64,000 nt of DNA from contig CALXXN010000004.1 in assembly GCA_944392695.1 (NCBI GenBank), positions 101,985-165,984 on the forward strand, in the 5' to 3' direction. Below, one piece after another: positions 15,579-25,431 of this stretch. A model generated the notes under the pieces. It had not been told where the DNA came from. It did no database searches and was given only the letters and a program-made list of their open reading frames with translations. Position numbers and translations under genes: made by a program. Each line of letters opens with the position of its first letter. Within the stretch, counting starts at the first letter, position 1. Origin of the DNA: an uncultured Spirochaetales bacterium. Its GTDB lineage: Bacteria > Spirochaetota > Spirochaetia > Sphaerochaetales > Sphaerochaetaceae.

Positions 15579-17093
15579 GCCCCCATCCGTGGCCGGCACA
15601 TTGCCAAGGACCATGTCGTTCGTGACCGCATAGGTGTCGATCCACTCCACTCCGCGGTATGTGACATGGATGTCAGACACATCTGTGATGTTCCACCAGC
15701 CCCTGTTGTTCCATTCGAAGCTGAAATCCTGCCACATGTCATAGACATAGACGATGCTCTTTCCGGATGCTGCGACCTCCTCGTCAGGGATCCTCTCCTC
15801 CTCGGTGTAGGGGTAGGGTGTGTAATAGCTTCCAGTGACATGGTACTGGTTGTCGGCGACCTGGGTGATCTCAAGGTCGGTGATGCCATAGACATAAGCC
15901 GTGTCTGGAATCGCGGGACGGCCCTGTGCGATCCAATCGGCCACCTCGATGTGCGGATCCATCATCTCATAAGCAAGTCTTGTCTGTCGGCTTACGAAGA
16001 GGTTGATCACCTCTGTGGACTGTGGGGCGCCGCAGCCCTTGAGGGCGTCTTCAAGCCTGTCAACGTCAAGGTCGTTCTGGGCCTCATAGAAGGCCTCGAT
16101 GACCTGCACCTGGTCCATGTCCCTTGTGTAAGGTGGTTCCAGGAGGTTGACAAGGTAGTCAGCCGACAGGGCGGCTACGATCACAGCGACGACAGCGATG
16201 GCTCCAATCATCGCACCACGCTGGCGCCAGAACGTGCGGCGCTTCGCCTTCTTGGCGATGTCCGCCATCAGGGACTGCACACGCTCTGTGGAGGCGATCG
16301 CCGTGGCCTTTGCGGCAAGCTCCTCTGTCGAGAACGAGGGTACGTCCCAGCTGAGTCCTGAACTCTTGTCCAGGAACCAGGCGAGGTTCTCATCAGCCCG
16401 CCTGTTCCCCATGATATCGCGCTGCTCACGTTCCCTGGCATGCAGGGTGAAGCTGACGAAGCCTTCGGTCTTCTCATCAAGTGTCGGGAAGAGCTCCTCC
16501 CTGTAGATGGATAGCGGGACCTCATGGAAGCCTGATGCGCGCACATCAGCGTTCCCATATGGCTTCACTCCAGTGAGTGCGTAGTAGAGGAGCTGGCCCA
16601 TCTGACGGATCAGGCTGAAGCCTGCTTCAGTGTTTGAACGCATGTAGGCCCCATGCCCTTCGAAGCGTTCCTCCTCGCTCATGTATGTGCTGACCAGGTC
16701 CCCAAGGTCGGGTGGCAGGGCGAGGATGCCACGGCCATCGACGATGTAGAAACGCCACATCGTCACAAGTCCGACGAGCGGCGATGTGAAGGCTTCACCA
16801 TGTTTCAAGAGGAGCCCTGCCAGGTCGCGAACGAAGTCCAAGGCCTTGTCACGGTGGACACCAGCGATTGAGTCAAAGGGTTCGAGCGCGAGCTTGTCGA
16901 AGTAGACATAGCGCTGCCCCTCGATCGTGCAAAGGCCCTCCCAGCTCCAGAGGTCCTCCTTTCCATCGATGAGGATGTAGCCAGGTTCCTTCTCCCCCTG
17001 CATCATGTGCTTCGGAGGCTGCAGGTCCTCGCTTCCAAGGAGTATGCAGGTCTTCTCAACCCCATCGATGATGTGATTCCTGATTCTTTCCAT
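15546..17093 (-). CDS. Pseudokinase-like membrane protein with external NTF2-like domain
   Basis: The protein has 515 residues from an ATG at 17093, set by the end of the upstream gene. Residues 1-245 resemble a degenerate protein-kinase fold: GQLLYYALTGVKPYG (166-180) and the Arg-rich GNRRADENLAWFL look like the C-lobe of Ser/Thr kinases. However, no HRD or DFG and no P-loop are visible, so catalysis is unlikely. One membrane helix follows at about 294-312. The outside part (about 320-515) begins QVQVIEAFYEAQNDLDVDRLEDAL, a pattern like NTF2/SnoaL-type domains. It overlaps miaA (convergent) by 33 bases. I infer a signal-transducing or scaffold protein. Confidence 0.6.
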   Translation of the reverse strand: MERIRNHIIDGVEKTCILLGSEDLQPPKHMMQGEKEPGYILIDGKEDLWSWEGLCTIEGQRYVYFDKLALEPFDSIAGVHRDKALDFVRDLAGLLLKHGEAFTSPLVGLVTMWRFYIVDGRGILALPPDLGDLVSTYMSEEERFEGHGAYMRSNTEAGFSLIRQMGQLLYYALTGVKPYGNADVRASGFHEVPLSIYREELFPTLDEKTEGFVSFTLHAREREQRDIMGNRRADENLAWFLDKSSGLSWDVPSFSTEELAAKATAIASTERVQSLMADIAKKAKRRTFWRQRGAMIGAIAVVAVIVAALSADYLVNLLEPPYTRDMDQVQVIEAFYEAQNDLDVDRLEDALKGCGAPQSTEVINLFVSRQTRLAYEMMDPHIEVADWIAQGRPAIPDTAYVYGITDLEITQVADNQYHVTGSYYTPYPYTEEERIPDEEVAASGKSIVYVYDMWQDFSFEWNNRGWWNITDVSDIHVTYRGVEWIDTYAVTNDMVLGNVPATDGGSESAEVAVDN

Positions 17094-17101
17094 TTGTTTG
17101 T

Positions 17102-17872
17102 TCAGTCCTTTATCGCAAAGACCTGCCAGATGCGTCCATCCGCATCCTGGCTGATCGTATCTCCATAGTAAGCACCACAGCGTGCCTTGATCACCCTGAA
17201 GTGTCCGGGGAAGGCCGTGCGGGCAGCTTCCAGCATCCGCCAGGCACAACCTGAGATCCTTCCCTTGCCTCCAGCATCGAGGAGGGGCGCGTTGTTCTCC
17301 AACAGCTCGTTCAAGGTCTTCGCCATCTGGTTGACCTGGCGGCCATCCGCCATGGCGGTGAAGTTGCCTGAGATGATGAAGAGGGTGTCGTTGTCTTCCT
17401 TCTTCAAGCGGACCATGACCCGGGTCAGGGCCTGGATGTCCTCCTTTGTGGATAGGCTGGCGAAGATGGGCATCAGCACGCTTTCTGGACAGTTCAGCGC
17501 CACATAGGGTGCCAGGATCTCCAGTGCATACTCCTCCTCGGCGTAGGAATCGTTGACCTTGAGCCCCTCGACCGCCTGGATCTTGACAGGGCCGAGAGGG
17601 GTCTCCATGTCATCACTTGTCAAGGTGAAAAGCGAGGATGAGGCATCGTCCTCCATCTTTTCTCCATGGATGGCGCTCAAGAGGACGATGCGGCGCGGGG
17701 AATGGATCCGGGCGAAGGCTTCCCTGTAGAGCCCACCGACGAAGTCCAGTCCCGCGTGTGGCAGGAGGACCAGGGCAGGTGTGTGGCCTTCAAGTGGCGT
17801 CACTGAGCAAAGCTTCTCCAGCTCCTGCCTGTCGGAAGGATAGTACATGTCGGAAAAAAAAGTGTTCTTCAA
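17102..17872 (-). CDS. amrB: MEMO-family protein (AmmeMemoRadiSam system B)
   Basis: This 256-residue protein starts at a TTG eight bases after AAGGAGG and overlaps the upstream stop. PHAGLDFVGGLYREAF near residue 38 and RRIVLLSAIHG match the MEMO family, related to extradiol dioxygenases, whose His residues line the active-site pocket. In many bacteria MEMO is fused or linked to AMMECR1 and a radical SAM enzyme. Neither is next to it here, so the role is open. The gene lies between an NFACT-type gene and the pseudokinase-like gene. Confidence 0.8.
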   Translation of the reverse strand: MKNTFFSDMYYPSDRQELEKLCSVTPLEGHTPALVLLPHAGLDFVGGLYREAFARIHSPRRIVLLSAIHGEKMEDDASSSLFTLTSDDMETPLGPVKIQAVEGLKVNDSYAEEEYALEILAPYVALNCPESVLMPIFASLSTKEDIQALTRVMVRLKKEDNDTLFIISGNFTAMADGRQVNQMAKTLNELLENNAPLLDAGGKGRISGCAWRMLEAARTAFPGHFRVIKARCGAYYGDTISQDADGRIWQVFAIKD

Positions 17873-19272
17873 TGGAAAGCCTCCTTCTGCAAAAGTAATC
17901 CAGAGAGCCGGGACTCGTCCACCACGACATGGAGGTTTTTCTCCTGTGTAGGTGTGACCAGCCCTGTCTTGCCATCCTTGATCCTGCGCAGGAACTTGAC
18001 CTGGGTGTAGTACAGGTCAGCCCGGCCTTGGCTCTTCGCCTTGGAATAATGGATTGCAAGGTTGCCTGCATCCAAGAGGACGTCAAGTGGAACGCTCTTG
18101 CCCTTGAGGGCCTTGATGATCACATAGCCACCTGCATGGTCGCGTGTGTGCATCCACAGGTCGTTCGAGCGGCAGTGGTGGCGCAGCAGCTCATCGTTCT
18201 CCTTCGCATTGCGACCGACAAGCAGCTCGAAGCCATGACTTGTGAAGCGTAGTCCTGGGATTGCCTTCTGCTGGGCCTTTGGTGCGTCCTGCTTGACCAG
18301 GGCCTTGCGCAGCGTGCCAAGCTCCGCCCGTGCCAGTACCTCATCGTAGTAGGCCGTGCGCCTTGCCAGCTGCCCATTGAGCGCTTCCAGTTCCTCAAGT
18401 GCCGCCTGGTGGATCCTCTGCTGCCTCTTGTACTTCTGATAAAATGCGTTGATGTTCTCGCTTGGAGAGAGGGATGAATCGAGGGAGATCACGACCTCGT
18501 TTCCATCGAAGTCGTACACGTGGGCTTCGCTCATGCCCTTCTTCAGTGCCCAGGCATTGGCGGAGAGTATGTCACCAGTCATCTTCAACGACTCACTGTC
18601 CTTGCTCTGCTCCACACGGCGGGTGACATCACGGACCTGGCTGCGTAGCGCGGCCAGTTCCTTGTCGCGTTGCACTGTAAGCTTTGCAAGCGCGTCCCCT
18701 GTCAGCTCCCTCTTGGCCTCATCCGAATACCACTCGTCGATGAATGCGTTGAACGAAGGACCTTCCCACTGCCTCACAGGGAAGCGTTCCTCATCCCATG
18801 GACGTCCTTCCGGACAGTCCAGGTGACCTCCCTTGCTCTCATCCCTCTGAGGCCGCCTCATCTGGGCTTCCAGGATGTATCCATCGCTGTCCGTGATGAA
18901 GACATTGGAACCAGGACCGGAGAAGAAGCGGAGCCATAGGAGGAGCAGCACGCCATCATGGGCCAGTGTGAGCCTGACAGTCCTGTCTCCTGGCACCTGC
19001 CAGACTTCCTGGATCCTGCTTCCGACCAGGTTGGAACGCATGTACTGGGTGAAGCGCTGTGCCTTGGGGCTCTTCCTCCTCATCACTCCTGTCCGACAGA
19101 AATGCTGGTACTTCGTTCCTGTCTCGACATAGAGGAGCCAGGCCTTCTCCTCCCTGTGGAAGAGGGAGAGTGTGAATGAGTGGATATCATGTTCAGTGAC
19201 CTTCTGTATGAAGGAACCCTCCAAGGGGAGTTCTGAAAGCAGGAGCCGGATCTCATTGCTGTTCAGCATCAA
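17869..19272 (-). CDS. NFACT RNA-binding family protein (RqcH-like)
   Basis: This 467-residue protein has the NFACT layout: an N-terminal NFACT-N domain, a coiled-coil middle (about 200-330, rich in Gln, Arg and Glu), and a C-terminal NFACT-R domain. The C-terminal domain contains RSNDLWMHTRDHAGGYVII and the family's SKAKSQGRADLYYTQVKF-type block. RqcH-type proteins bind stalled 50S subunits and tRNA-Ala and add Ala tails, while older names are FbpA or fibronectin-binding protein. It is shorter than B. subtilis RqcH (about 570), mostly in the N-terminal and coiled-coil parts. It starts inside the 3' end of folC. Confidence 0.85.
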   Translation of the reverse strand: MMLNSNEIRLLLSELPLEGSFIQKVTEHDIHSFTLSLFHREEKAWLLYVETGTKYQHFCRTGVMRRKSPKAQRFTQYMRSNLVGSRIQEVWQVPGDRTVRLTLAHDGVLLLLWLRFFSGPGSNVFITDSDGYILEAQMRRPQRDESKGGHLDCPEGRPWDEERFPVRQWEGPSFNAFIDEWYSDEAKRELTGDALAKLTVQRDKELAALRSQVRDVTRRVEQSKDSESLKMTGDILSANAWALKKGMSEAHVYDFDGNEVVISLDSSLSPSENINAFYQKYKRQQRIHQAALEELEALNGQLARRTAYYDEVLARAELGTLRKALVKQDAPKAQQKAIPGLRFTSHGFELLVGRNAKENDELLRHHCRSNDLWMHTRDHAGGYVIIKALKGKSVPLDVLLDAGNLAIHYSKAKSQGRADLYYTQVKFLRRIKDGKTGLVTPTQEKNLHVVVDESRLSGLLLQKEAFH

Positions 19273-20581
19273 GGACCTCCTCGATCAAGCTTGCAAGATA
19301 GAAGGATCCAGCGACGAGGATGGCATCCGCATCCTTGACCGCGGCATCCAGCGCATCCCTGGCCCCGGGCTGGTGGCTGAGTTCCGCCCCGTGGGTGTTG
19401 AGGCGCCTGGCAAGGGAGTAGGTCGCCGCGCTGTCGCTCTTCTTGAAGGACGAAGGCCTGCTTATGACCACGCGGGGGAAGGCTGGAAGCAGGACCTCGA
19501 GCATGCGCTCCACGTCCTTTCCTTCGATGCAGGAGAAAACGCAGGCGGTCTTCCTGTCCTTGTAGAGCGCATTGAAGGACGAGACCGTATGGGAGAGTGA
19601 GAGCGGTGTGTGGGACACATCGATGATCAGGTCACGGCCTTTGTACACATGGTGCTCGAAGCGTCCTGGCAGTGTGGCCTTTGAAAGGGCCGCCTCGCTG
19701 AGCCCGTCATGATGGAAGCCCAGGTGGCGCGAGACGAGGAGGGCGAGGGCCGCGTTCTGCACCTGCACCCCACCCCTCATCGCAAGGACGAGCTGCTTGT
19801 CATAACCATCCTCGAAGGCTATGTGGCAGTGTTCCCCATCAAGCCGGGTCTCGGTCTCTAGGCATACGCACTCCCTGGCCAGCGAGTAGAGTGGTACACC
19901 CTTGTCATAGGCCTCCCTCATCATGATGCCCTGGGCCTCAGGGCGCAGGAAACCTGTGAAGGCAGATCCTGATGACTTGATGATCTTGCTTTTCTCAATG
20001 GCGATCTTCTCAATCGTGTCGCCAAGGATCTTCGTGTGCTCAAGTTCTATCGGGGTGATCACCGCGGCAGCGCTCTCAAGCGTGTTCGTCGCATCAAGGC
20101 GCCCTCCAAGTCCTGTCTCTATGACCGCCCAGGTGCAGCCATGGGCGGCGAAGAGGAGGTAGGCGAAGGCGGTGTAAAGCTCGAAAGTCGTTGGGAACGA
20201 AGGGCCTATCGAGGCAGGTAGCGTCAAATCGGCGACGATTCCTGACAATGCCTCGGCACACTCCAGCATCAGATCGTCATCAAAGGTCTTGCCATCAAGG
20301 GTGAAGCGCTCCCTGTGGTCGACAAGGTGGGGGGAGAGGTAGAGCCCCGTCTCCTCACCTGCGGCGCTGAGGATGGCTGAGAGGAAGCGGCTTGTGGACC
20401 CCTTGCCCTTGCTTCCTGCGACATGTATGGACTTGAAAGCCTCTTCAGGGTTGCCAAGACGTGATAACAAGAGGCCCATCCTCTCCAGGCGCGCATCCCT
20501 CACCAGGCCAGGCCTGCCGTCCTGGGCCGGGATGAAGGAATCCATCCAGTTGAAGAAGTCCTCACAAGATTCAAAACGCAT
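19253..20581 (-). CDS. folC: Folylpolyglutamate/dihydrofolate synthase FolC
   Basis: This 442-residue Mur-ligase-like enzyme adds Glu to dihydropteroate or folates. The ATP loop is GSKGKGST (56-63), followed by LSPHLVDHRERF, the folate-binding segment. ETGLGGRLDATN is the metal-binding block. It is the first gene of a four-gene minus-strand unit (folC, NFACT, MEMO, pseudokinase-like), in which successive genes overlap or are nine bases apart. Confidence 0.92.
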   Translation of the reverse strand: MRFESCEDFFNWMDSFIPAQDGRPGLVRDARLERMGLLLSRLGNPEEAFKSIHVAGSKGKGSTSRFLSAILSAAGEETGLYLSPHLVDHRERFTLDGKTFDDDLMLECAEALSGIVADLTLPASIGPSFPTTFELYTAFAYLLFAAHGCTWAVIETGLGGRLDATNTLESAAAVITPIELEHTKILGDTIEKIAIEKSKIIKSSGSAFTGFLRPEAQGIMMREAYDKGVPLYSLARECVCLETETRLDGEHCHIAFEDGYDKQLVLAMRGGVQVQNAALALLVSRHLGFHHDGLSEAALSKATLPGRFEHHVYKGRDLIIDVSHTPLSLSHTVSSFNALYKDRKTACVFSCIEGKDVERMLEVLLPAFPRVVISRPSSFKKSDSAATYSLARRLNTHGAELSHQPGARDALDAAVKDADAILVAGSFYLASLIEEVLDAEQQ

Positions 20582-20720
20582 GATGCCAAGTTTAAATAAT
20601 GGACGGGTGGTCTGTCACCATGTCTGATCTTGACTCTTTGACGCAATGCGGAATGTTGTCATGAATGCTTGCTGATTGTTCATGAATGGAATAAGATGTG
20701 TCCATATGGAGATTTGACAG

Positions 20721-22457
20721 ATGGCATTCAAAGCACCAAATCCTGACGCTTACGCCTTCCTCGACCAGTACCGTGGCACAGTCTTCAATGGCACCTGGCC
20801 AACTGTTGTCGAGATGTTCGAGATATCATGCAGCCGTTTCGGCTCGCGGCCCTGCTTCCGCTCTATCCATCCAAAGGATTTCACATTGACCTATGACGAG
20901 GTCAGGGAGAAGGTCCTCCAGATCAGCAACTACCTCCTGTCCACAGGTGTCAGGAAGGGTGACAAGATCGCCGTCAGCGGCAAGAACAGCCCTGAGTGGG
21001 CTGTCGCCTACCTGGCCATCCTCTACGCTGGTGCGATCGTGGTCCCACTCGACATCACCTACAATGACACCGACATGGAGACCTTGATGGCCTTCGGCGG
21101 GGTGAGCCGCATCTTCATAGATGCCGACAGGATCGATGGCATTGGCACCAAGACAGGCAAGCTCAACCTCGTTGAGAAGTACTGCCTCGAAGAGAAGAGC
21201 TCATACAGCTATCTCTTCGACCTCAAGGCCGATGGCACCTTCCAGGCGGAGAAGGCCGTGGAGGATGATGTCGCCGCCATACTCTTCACCAGTGGTACGA
21301 CCGGAGTGCCAAAGGGAGTCCAGCTGACACATCGCAACCTGGTCTCCGACTGCTACCTGGCCCAGTGCCTCATGAAGCTCTATCCAGAGGATGTCTTTTA
21401 TGCGATCCTTCCGCTGCACCATGCCTACACGATGCTGGCGGTCTTCTTCGAGACGATTTCCGTCGGTGCTTCCTGTGTCTTCGGCAAGCGCCTGATCGTC
21501 CCCCAGGTCCTCAAGGAGCTCAAGGTCGGCAAGGTCACGATGTTCCTCGCCGTCCCCCTGCTTTTCAACAAGCTGCTGTCAGCACTCATGGATGGTGTCA
21601 GGAAGAAGGGCATCCTGGTCTATGGCTTGATCCGCGCCCTGATGGGGCTTTCCGGCTTCCTGAAGAAGGTCTTCCATGTCAATGTCGGTAAGAAGTGGTT
21701 CGGCTTCCTGTTGAAGAACCTCTCACTTGAGAACGCAAGGATCTGCATCTGTGGAGGTGGTCCTCTTCCGCCTTCGACCTTCAAGATGTACAACGAGCTA
21801 GGCATCGACTTCGTCCAGGGCTATGGCCTGACTGAGACAAGTCCGATCACCCACCTCAACCCGGTCGAGGCCTACAACGAGGAGTCTGTCGGACACAACA
21901 TCCCTGGTGTCGAAGTCAGGATCGTCGACCCGGACAGCGATGGCAATGGCGTCATCCATGTGCGTGGCAGTGTCGTCATGAAGGGGTATTACAACAACGA
22001 GGAGGCGACACGCGAGGTCCTCTCAGAGGATGGCTGGCTGAACACCGGCGATGTCGGGCATGAGAAGGATGGCTACCTCTTCCTGACAGGACGTGCGAAG
22101 AACGTCATCGTCACAGGTGGCGGCAAGAATGTCTTCCCGGAAGAGGTGGAGGACCACTTCCAGCTGCATTACGATGTCGACCAGATCTGTGTCTGTGGTT
22201 ACCGCAACGACCCCAAGGACCGCAGCGAGGAGATCGCTGCCGTCATCTATCCTTCCGCAGATGCCTTGAAGGCACATCCTTCTGACATCGAGGACCATAT
22301 CAATTCGATTGTCAGCGAGGTCAACAAGGAGCTGCAGAGCTACAAGAAGATCACACGTGTCGTGATCGCCAAGGAGCCGCTTCCGATGACAAGTACGAAG
22401 AAGATCAAGCGCTTCGAAGTCGAGAAGCTGTACAAGAAGGAACTTGGCAAGGATTGA
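20721..22457 (+). CDS. Long-chain fatty-acid--CoA ligase (AMP-forming)
   Basis: This 578-residue ANL-superfamily enzyme activates a carboxylic acid as acyl-AMP and then acyl-CoA. The phosphate loop is FTSGTTGVPKG (189-199). QGYGLTETSP and the hinge/ATP block TGDVGHEKDGYLFLTGRAK follow. TSTKKIKRF near the C-terminus carries the catalytic Lys. A second ligase of the same class lies at 28730. Fatty-acid scavenging from the host or medium is a plausible use. Confidence 0.9.
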   Translation: MAFKAPNPDAYAFLDQYRGTVFNGTWPTVVEMFEISCSRFGSRPCFRSIHPKDFTLTYDEVREKVLQISNYLLSTGVRKGDKIAVSGKNSPEWAVAYLAILYAGAIVVPLDITYNDTDMETLMAFGGVSRIFIDADRIDGIGTKTGKLNLVEKYCLEEKSSYSYLFDLKADGTFQAEKAVEDDVAAILFTSGTTGVPKGVQLTHRNLVSDCYLAQCLMKLYPEDVFYAILPLHHAYTMLAVFFETISVGASCVFGKRLIVPQVLKELKVGKVTMFLAVPLLFNKLLSALMDGVRKKGILVYGLIRALMGLSGFLKKVFHVNVGKKWFGFLLKNLSLENARICICGGGPLPPSTFKMYNELGIDFVQGYGLTETSPITHLNPVEAYNEESVGHNIPGVEVRIVDPDSDGNGVIHVRGSVVMKGYYNNEEATREVLSEDGWLNTGDVGHEKDGYLFLTGRAKNVIVTGGGKNVFPEEVEDHFQLHYDVDQICVCGYRNDPKDRSEEIAAVIYPSADALKAHPSDIEDHINSIVSEVNKELQSYKKITRVVIAKEPLPMTSTKKIKRFEVEKLYKKELGKD

Positions 22458-22464
22458 CCCATGC

Positions 22465-22491
22465 AAGGCCCGTCACAATGGCGGGCCTTTT
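22465..22491 (+). terminator. Terminator after the acyl-CoA ligase gene
   Basis: The 8-bp stem AAGGCCCG/CGGGCCTT has a 9-base loop and ends in TTTT. Confidence 0.85.
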
Positions 22492-22524
22492 CAATACAGC
22501 CACTTGTGTCCTATGATTGCCGGC

Positions 22525-22836
22525 ATGGAAATCACAAGCCAGCAGAGGGCCTTCCTCCGTGGATGCGCCCAGACAATCGATCCCATAGTGATGGTTGGCA
22601 AGGAAGGTCTCACCACGGCTGTCTGCACAGCCTTGGATGAGGCCCTCTCCCACCATGAACTCGTCAAGCTCCGTTTCCAGAACCACAAGGATGAGGTCAG
22701 ACAGATCTCCGACAAGCTGGCAGAGGCGACCAGGTCGCTTTGTGTCGCTGTCACCGGGTTCACGGCTGTCTTCTACCGTGAGGCACAGAAGCCCGAGGAC
22801 AGGCGCTTCAACCTCCGCACCCTGTCAATGAGATGA
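22525..22836 (+). CDS. YhbY-type CRM-domain RNA-binding protein
   Basis: This 103-residue protein starts at the ATG at 22525 (MEITSQQRAFLRG). The frame extends upstream only across the terminator. DPIVMVGKEGLTTAV is the CRM-domain GxxG-type loop, and VKLRF and VTGFTAVFYR complete the fold. YhbY binds pre-50S ribosomal particles. It overlaps the next gene by four bases. Confidence 0.92.
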   Translation: MEITSQQRAFLRGCAQTIDPIVMVGKEGLTTAVCTALDEALSHHELVKLRFQNHKDEVRQISDKLAEATRSLCVAVTGFTAVFYREAQKPEDRRFNLRTLSMR

Positions 22837-23234
22837 ACAAGGAACAGTTGATCCGGAAGTGCACCTCCGCCATGGATGAGATCGTCCGCCGTGAGGGCAG
22901 TGTGACCCCTGTCGATGTCCTCCTCGCAACAGGCCTTCTCGATAAGAAGAACTATGAGGCCTGGCGTGAGGGCCGCATCACCGAGCTCGAGGCTGCCTGT
23001 TCTGCCAACATGGACACGCTTGCCACTGTCAACAAGGTGGTGCGCACCCATGCCCAGGAGATGGGTCTCAAGAAGGCCTACGAGCCTTATTACAAAGCAG
23101 GTAAGGGCAGGGTGAAGCTGCGTTTCACCCGGAGTGGCAGGGATGACCTTGAACGGCATTACTCGACACGCTATGTGGACACGCTCTTCCGCACGGAGAA
23201 GGAAGCCAGGGCGGAGCTGGAGGATGAGGGATGA
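22833..23234 (+). CDS. Conserved protein of unknown function
   Basis: This 133-residue protein has the pattern VTPVDVLLATGLLDKKNYEAW, then REGRITELE and a basic C-terminal half ending in RHYSTRYVD. Similar small proteins occur in many bacteria without a known role. The first half looks like a winged-helix or HTH-type helical bundle and the second is rich in Arg/Lys, so nucleic-acid binding is possible. It is coupled by four-base overlaps to the YhbY gene and to the membrane protein gene. Confidence 0.65.
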   Translation: MNKEQLIRKCTSAMDEIVRREGSVTPVDVLLATGLLDKKNYEAWREGRITELEAACSANMDTLATVNKVVRTHAQEMGLKKAYEPYYKAGKGRVKLRFTRSGRDDLERHYSTRYVDTLFRTEKEARAELEDEG

Positions 23235-23584
23235 AGCGGCTCCTCTTCCCCTTGAGTTTCATAATCCCCGCCATCATCGCGCTTCCAGGTCTTTTCATGG
23301 ACCTGGGGGAAGGCTATTACAGCCTGATGAAGCTCATCTACATCTTCTCCGCCTGTTACACCGCCATACTCTACCGCCTGATGAAGGCACTGGGCACGCT
23401 TGGCCCGGTCCAGGTCGCGGGGACTGCCGTCACTTTCGCCCTTGCCATCCTCGCCTTGCTTGAACAGTTGATGTCCCCAGCTATCATCCCCATCTACAGG
23501 ACGGTGGCACTCGTCATCTACTTCCTCTGCTTCTCCGCCATGGCCTTCATAGTGACCAGGGCTTGGAATAATGCGGATGACTAA
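23231..23584 (+). CDS. Four-helix membrane protein
   Basis: This 117-residue protein has four strongly hydrophobic segments (about 5-22, 30-46, 56-78 and 86-108) and short polar connections. No family is recognised. It overlaps the preceding gene by four bases and ends the YhbY unit. Confidence 0.65.
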   Translation: MKRLLFPLSFIIPAIIALPGLFMDLGEGYYSLMKLIYIFSACYTAILYRLMKALGTLGPVQVAGTAVTFALAILALLEQLMSPAIIPIYRTVALVIYFLCFSAMAFIVTRAWNNADD

Positions 23585-23618
23585 CTAAATCAAACACGTT
23601 GCAATCAAAGTAAATAAA

Positions 23619-23652
23619 CAAGGCCACCATGGATTCCTCCACAGTGGCCTTG
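23619..23652 (-). terminator. Terminator of pfp (also in the path of the YhbY unit)
   Basis: The stem CAAGGCCAC/GTGGCCTTG is perfect, with a 16-base loop. On the minus strand it is followed by TTTATTTACTTT, so it serves pfp best. Confidence 0.8.
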
Positions 23653-23670
23653 ATGCTTTGCAGGCCTTGC

Positions 23671-25326
23671 TTACGCCTGCTCGAGTGCGAGGGTGCGTGT
23701 CGTGATGTCGCAGACCTCTTCTGGACCGTAGTACTGGATGGCACCAGGGAAGGTGTAGCAGGTCTCACGCTCCCACTGGGCCCTCTTGGAAGCAAAATAG
23801 GTGAAGGGCTTTCCATCGAGTTCGACAAGGGCCTTGCGGATGACAGGCTTGTCTTCTCCATGGCGGCGCTCGACGTTCATCATCTTCGTGATCGGGATGC
23901 CACCTGCGTTCCAAGCCGCAGGTCCCTTGCTGAGGCCGTTGACGACCGACATGTAACCAGTCAGGCCATTGGCGATCAGGAGGAAGGCGTTGTAGCCGAG
24001 CGAGTAGCAGTAGTCTGCATCGAAGTTGGATGGGAAGGCGCAGCGCCCCTCATAGCCGAAGAAGTGGCCAAGTGCGTTGAACTTGCCACTGTAGGTGCCT
24101 GCGGCTTTCCTCTTGGCAAGCTCGGTGGCTGTCATGCTGATCAGGAGCTTCTCGGTCTCGATGCGGCTGACCTGGACGTTTCCATGTGGGTCGCGGTCCA
24201 TCAGCAGCTGCTTCTGGATGTCGACAGGCAGGCTGTTGAAGACAGCGGCGCTCGCAGCGCTGAGGCGGGAGGTGATGAATCCAGCCTGGGTGGTGAAGCC
24301 TTCAAGTGCGGCATATGCCCCGGCTTCCTTTGCCAGGAGCTCGTTGAGCTCGCCGATGAGGCCCTTGACTTCTGGGATGAACTCGATCAGGCCCTCTGGG
24401 ATGATCGCGACACCGAAGTTGTTGCCATCAGCGGCCCTCTGGGCGACGACATCAGCGATATGTCCAACGATTTCAGAGAGCCCCTGCTTCTTTGCTTCGA
24501 CCTCCTCGCCGACCAGGCAGATGTTGGGCTGGCATTCAAGGGCGCACTCCAGGGCGATATGGCTGGCACTGCGTCCCATGACCTTGATGAAGTGCCAGTA
24601 CTTCTTCGCGGAGTTGGCATCGCGCTCGATGTTGCCGATAAGCTCGCTGTAGGTCTTGCAGGCCGTGTCGAAACCGAAGGAGGTCTCGATGACATCGTTC
24701 TTCAGGTCTCCATCGATTGTCTTGGGACAGCCGATGACCTGGACCGGGAGCTTCTGCGCGGCGAAGTACTCAGCGAGGACGGCGGCGTTTGTGTTCGAGT
24801 CATCACCGCCGATGATGACGATGGCGTCGATTGAATGGCGCTTGGCGACTTCTGCGACGACCTGGAACTGCTCCACGGTCTCAAGCTTGGTGCGTCCAGA
24901 TCCGATGATGTCGAAACCGCCTGTGTTGCGGTAGGCATCGATGAAGTCATCTGTGAACTCGACATAGGAGTCCTCCAGGAGGCCGCTTGGACCACCCTTG
25001 AAACCAAGGAGGATGTTGTCGCGTCCCGCCTTCTTCAATGCATCATAGAGTCCAGTGATGACATTGTGTCCACCAGGAGCCTGGCCGCCTGAGAGGATGA
25101 CGGCGACGGTGAGCTTGCGCTTCGTGGCCGTGCTGGGCGCGTTGATGAAGCTGATTTCCTTCATGCCATAGGTGTTGGGGAAGAGGGCGCGGATCTTATC
25201 CTGATCGCTGACAGATTCCGTCTCACGTCCATAGCTGACACAGACCTGGCTGATGTCGTTCTGGAGGATCTTCGGAAGCTTTGGCTGGTACTTGTAGCGT
25301 GCAATCTGAAGTGGAGATGTTTCCAT
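23671..25326 (-). CDS. pfp: PPi-dependent phosphofructokinase, long type
   Basis: This 551-residue enzyme of glycolysis uses pyrophosphate to convert fructose-6-P to fructose-1,6-bisP, reversibly. The phosphoryl-donor site reads GGDDSNT (173-179). The second G-D-D aspartate replaces the Gly seen in ATP enzymes and marks PPi use. [10 protein letters not shown] (79-88) and [10 protein letters not shown] (201-210) are the other family blocks. The length matches the Borrelia/Treponema and plant beta-type enzyme. AAAGGAG precedes the ATG. Confidence 0.95.
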   Translation of the reverse strand: METSPLQIARYKYQPKLPKILQNDISQVCVSYGRETESVSDQDKIRALFPNTYGMKEISFINAPSTATKRKLTVAVILSGGQAPGGHNVITGLYDALKKAGRDNILLGFKGGPSGLLEDSYVEFTDDFIDAYRNTGGFDIIGSGRTKLETVEQFQVVAEVAKRHSIDAIVIIGGDDSNTNAAVLAEYFAAQKLPVQVIGCPKTIDGDLKNDVIETSFGFDTACKTYSELIGNIERDANSAKKYWHFIKVMGRSASHIALECALECQPNICLVGEEVEAKKQGLSEIVGHIADVVAQRAADGNNFGVAIIPEGLIEFIPEVKGLIGELNELLAKEAGAYAALEGFTTQAGFITSRLSAASAAVFNSLPVDIQKQLLMDRDPHGNVQVSRIETEKLLISMTATELAKRKAAGTYSGKFNALGHFFGYEGRCAFPSNFDADYCYSLGYNAFLLIANGLTGYMSVVNGLSKGPAAWNAGGIPITKMMNVERRHGEDKPVIRKALVELDGKPFTYFASKRAQWERETCYTFPGAIQYYGPEEVCDITTRTLALEQA

Positions 25327-25431
25327 TATCTCGCTCCTTTATCGGTTTTGTTATTTATAGTACAATACTTGGGCGCTAAATTCCAGATACGGCCCCTTGC
25401 CTGGCAGGTGCGTAGAAGAGACAATGGGGCC

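Noticed and set aside
23629..24834. A 401-codon plus-strand frame
   Set aside because: It is antisense to pfp, whose conserved motifs are clear on the minus strand.
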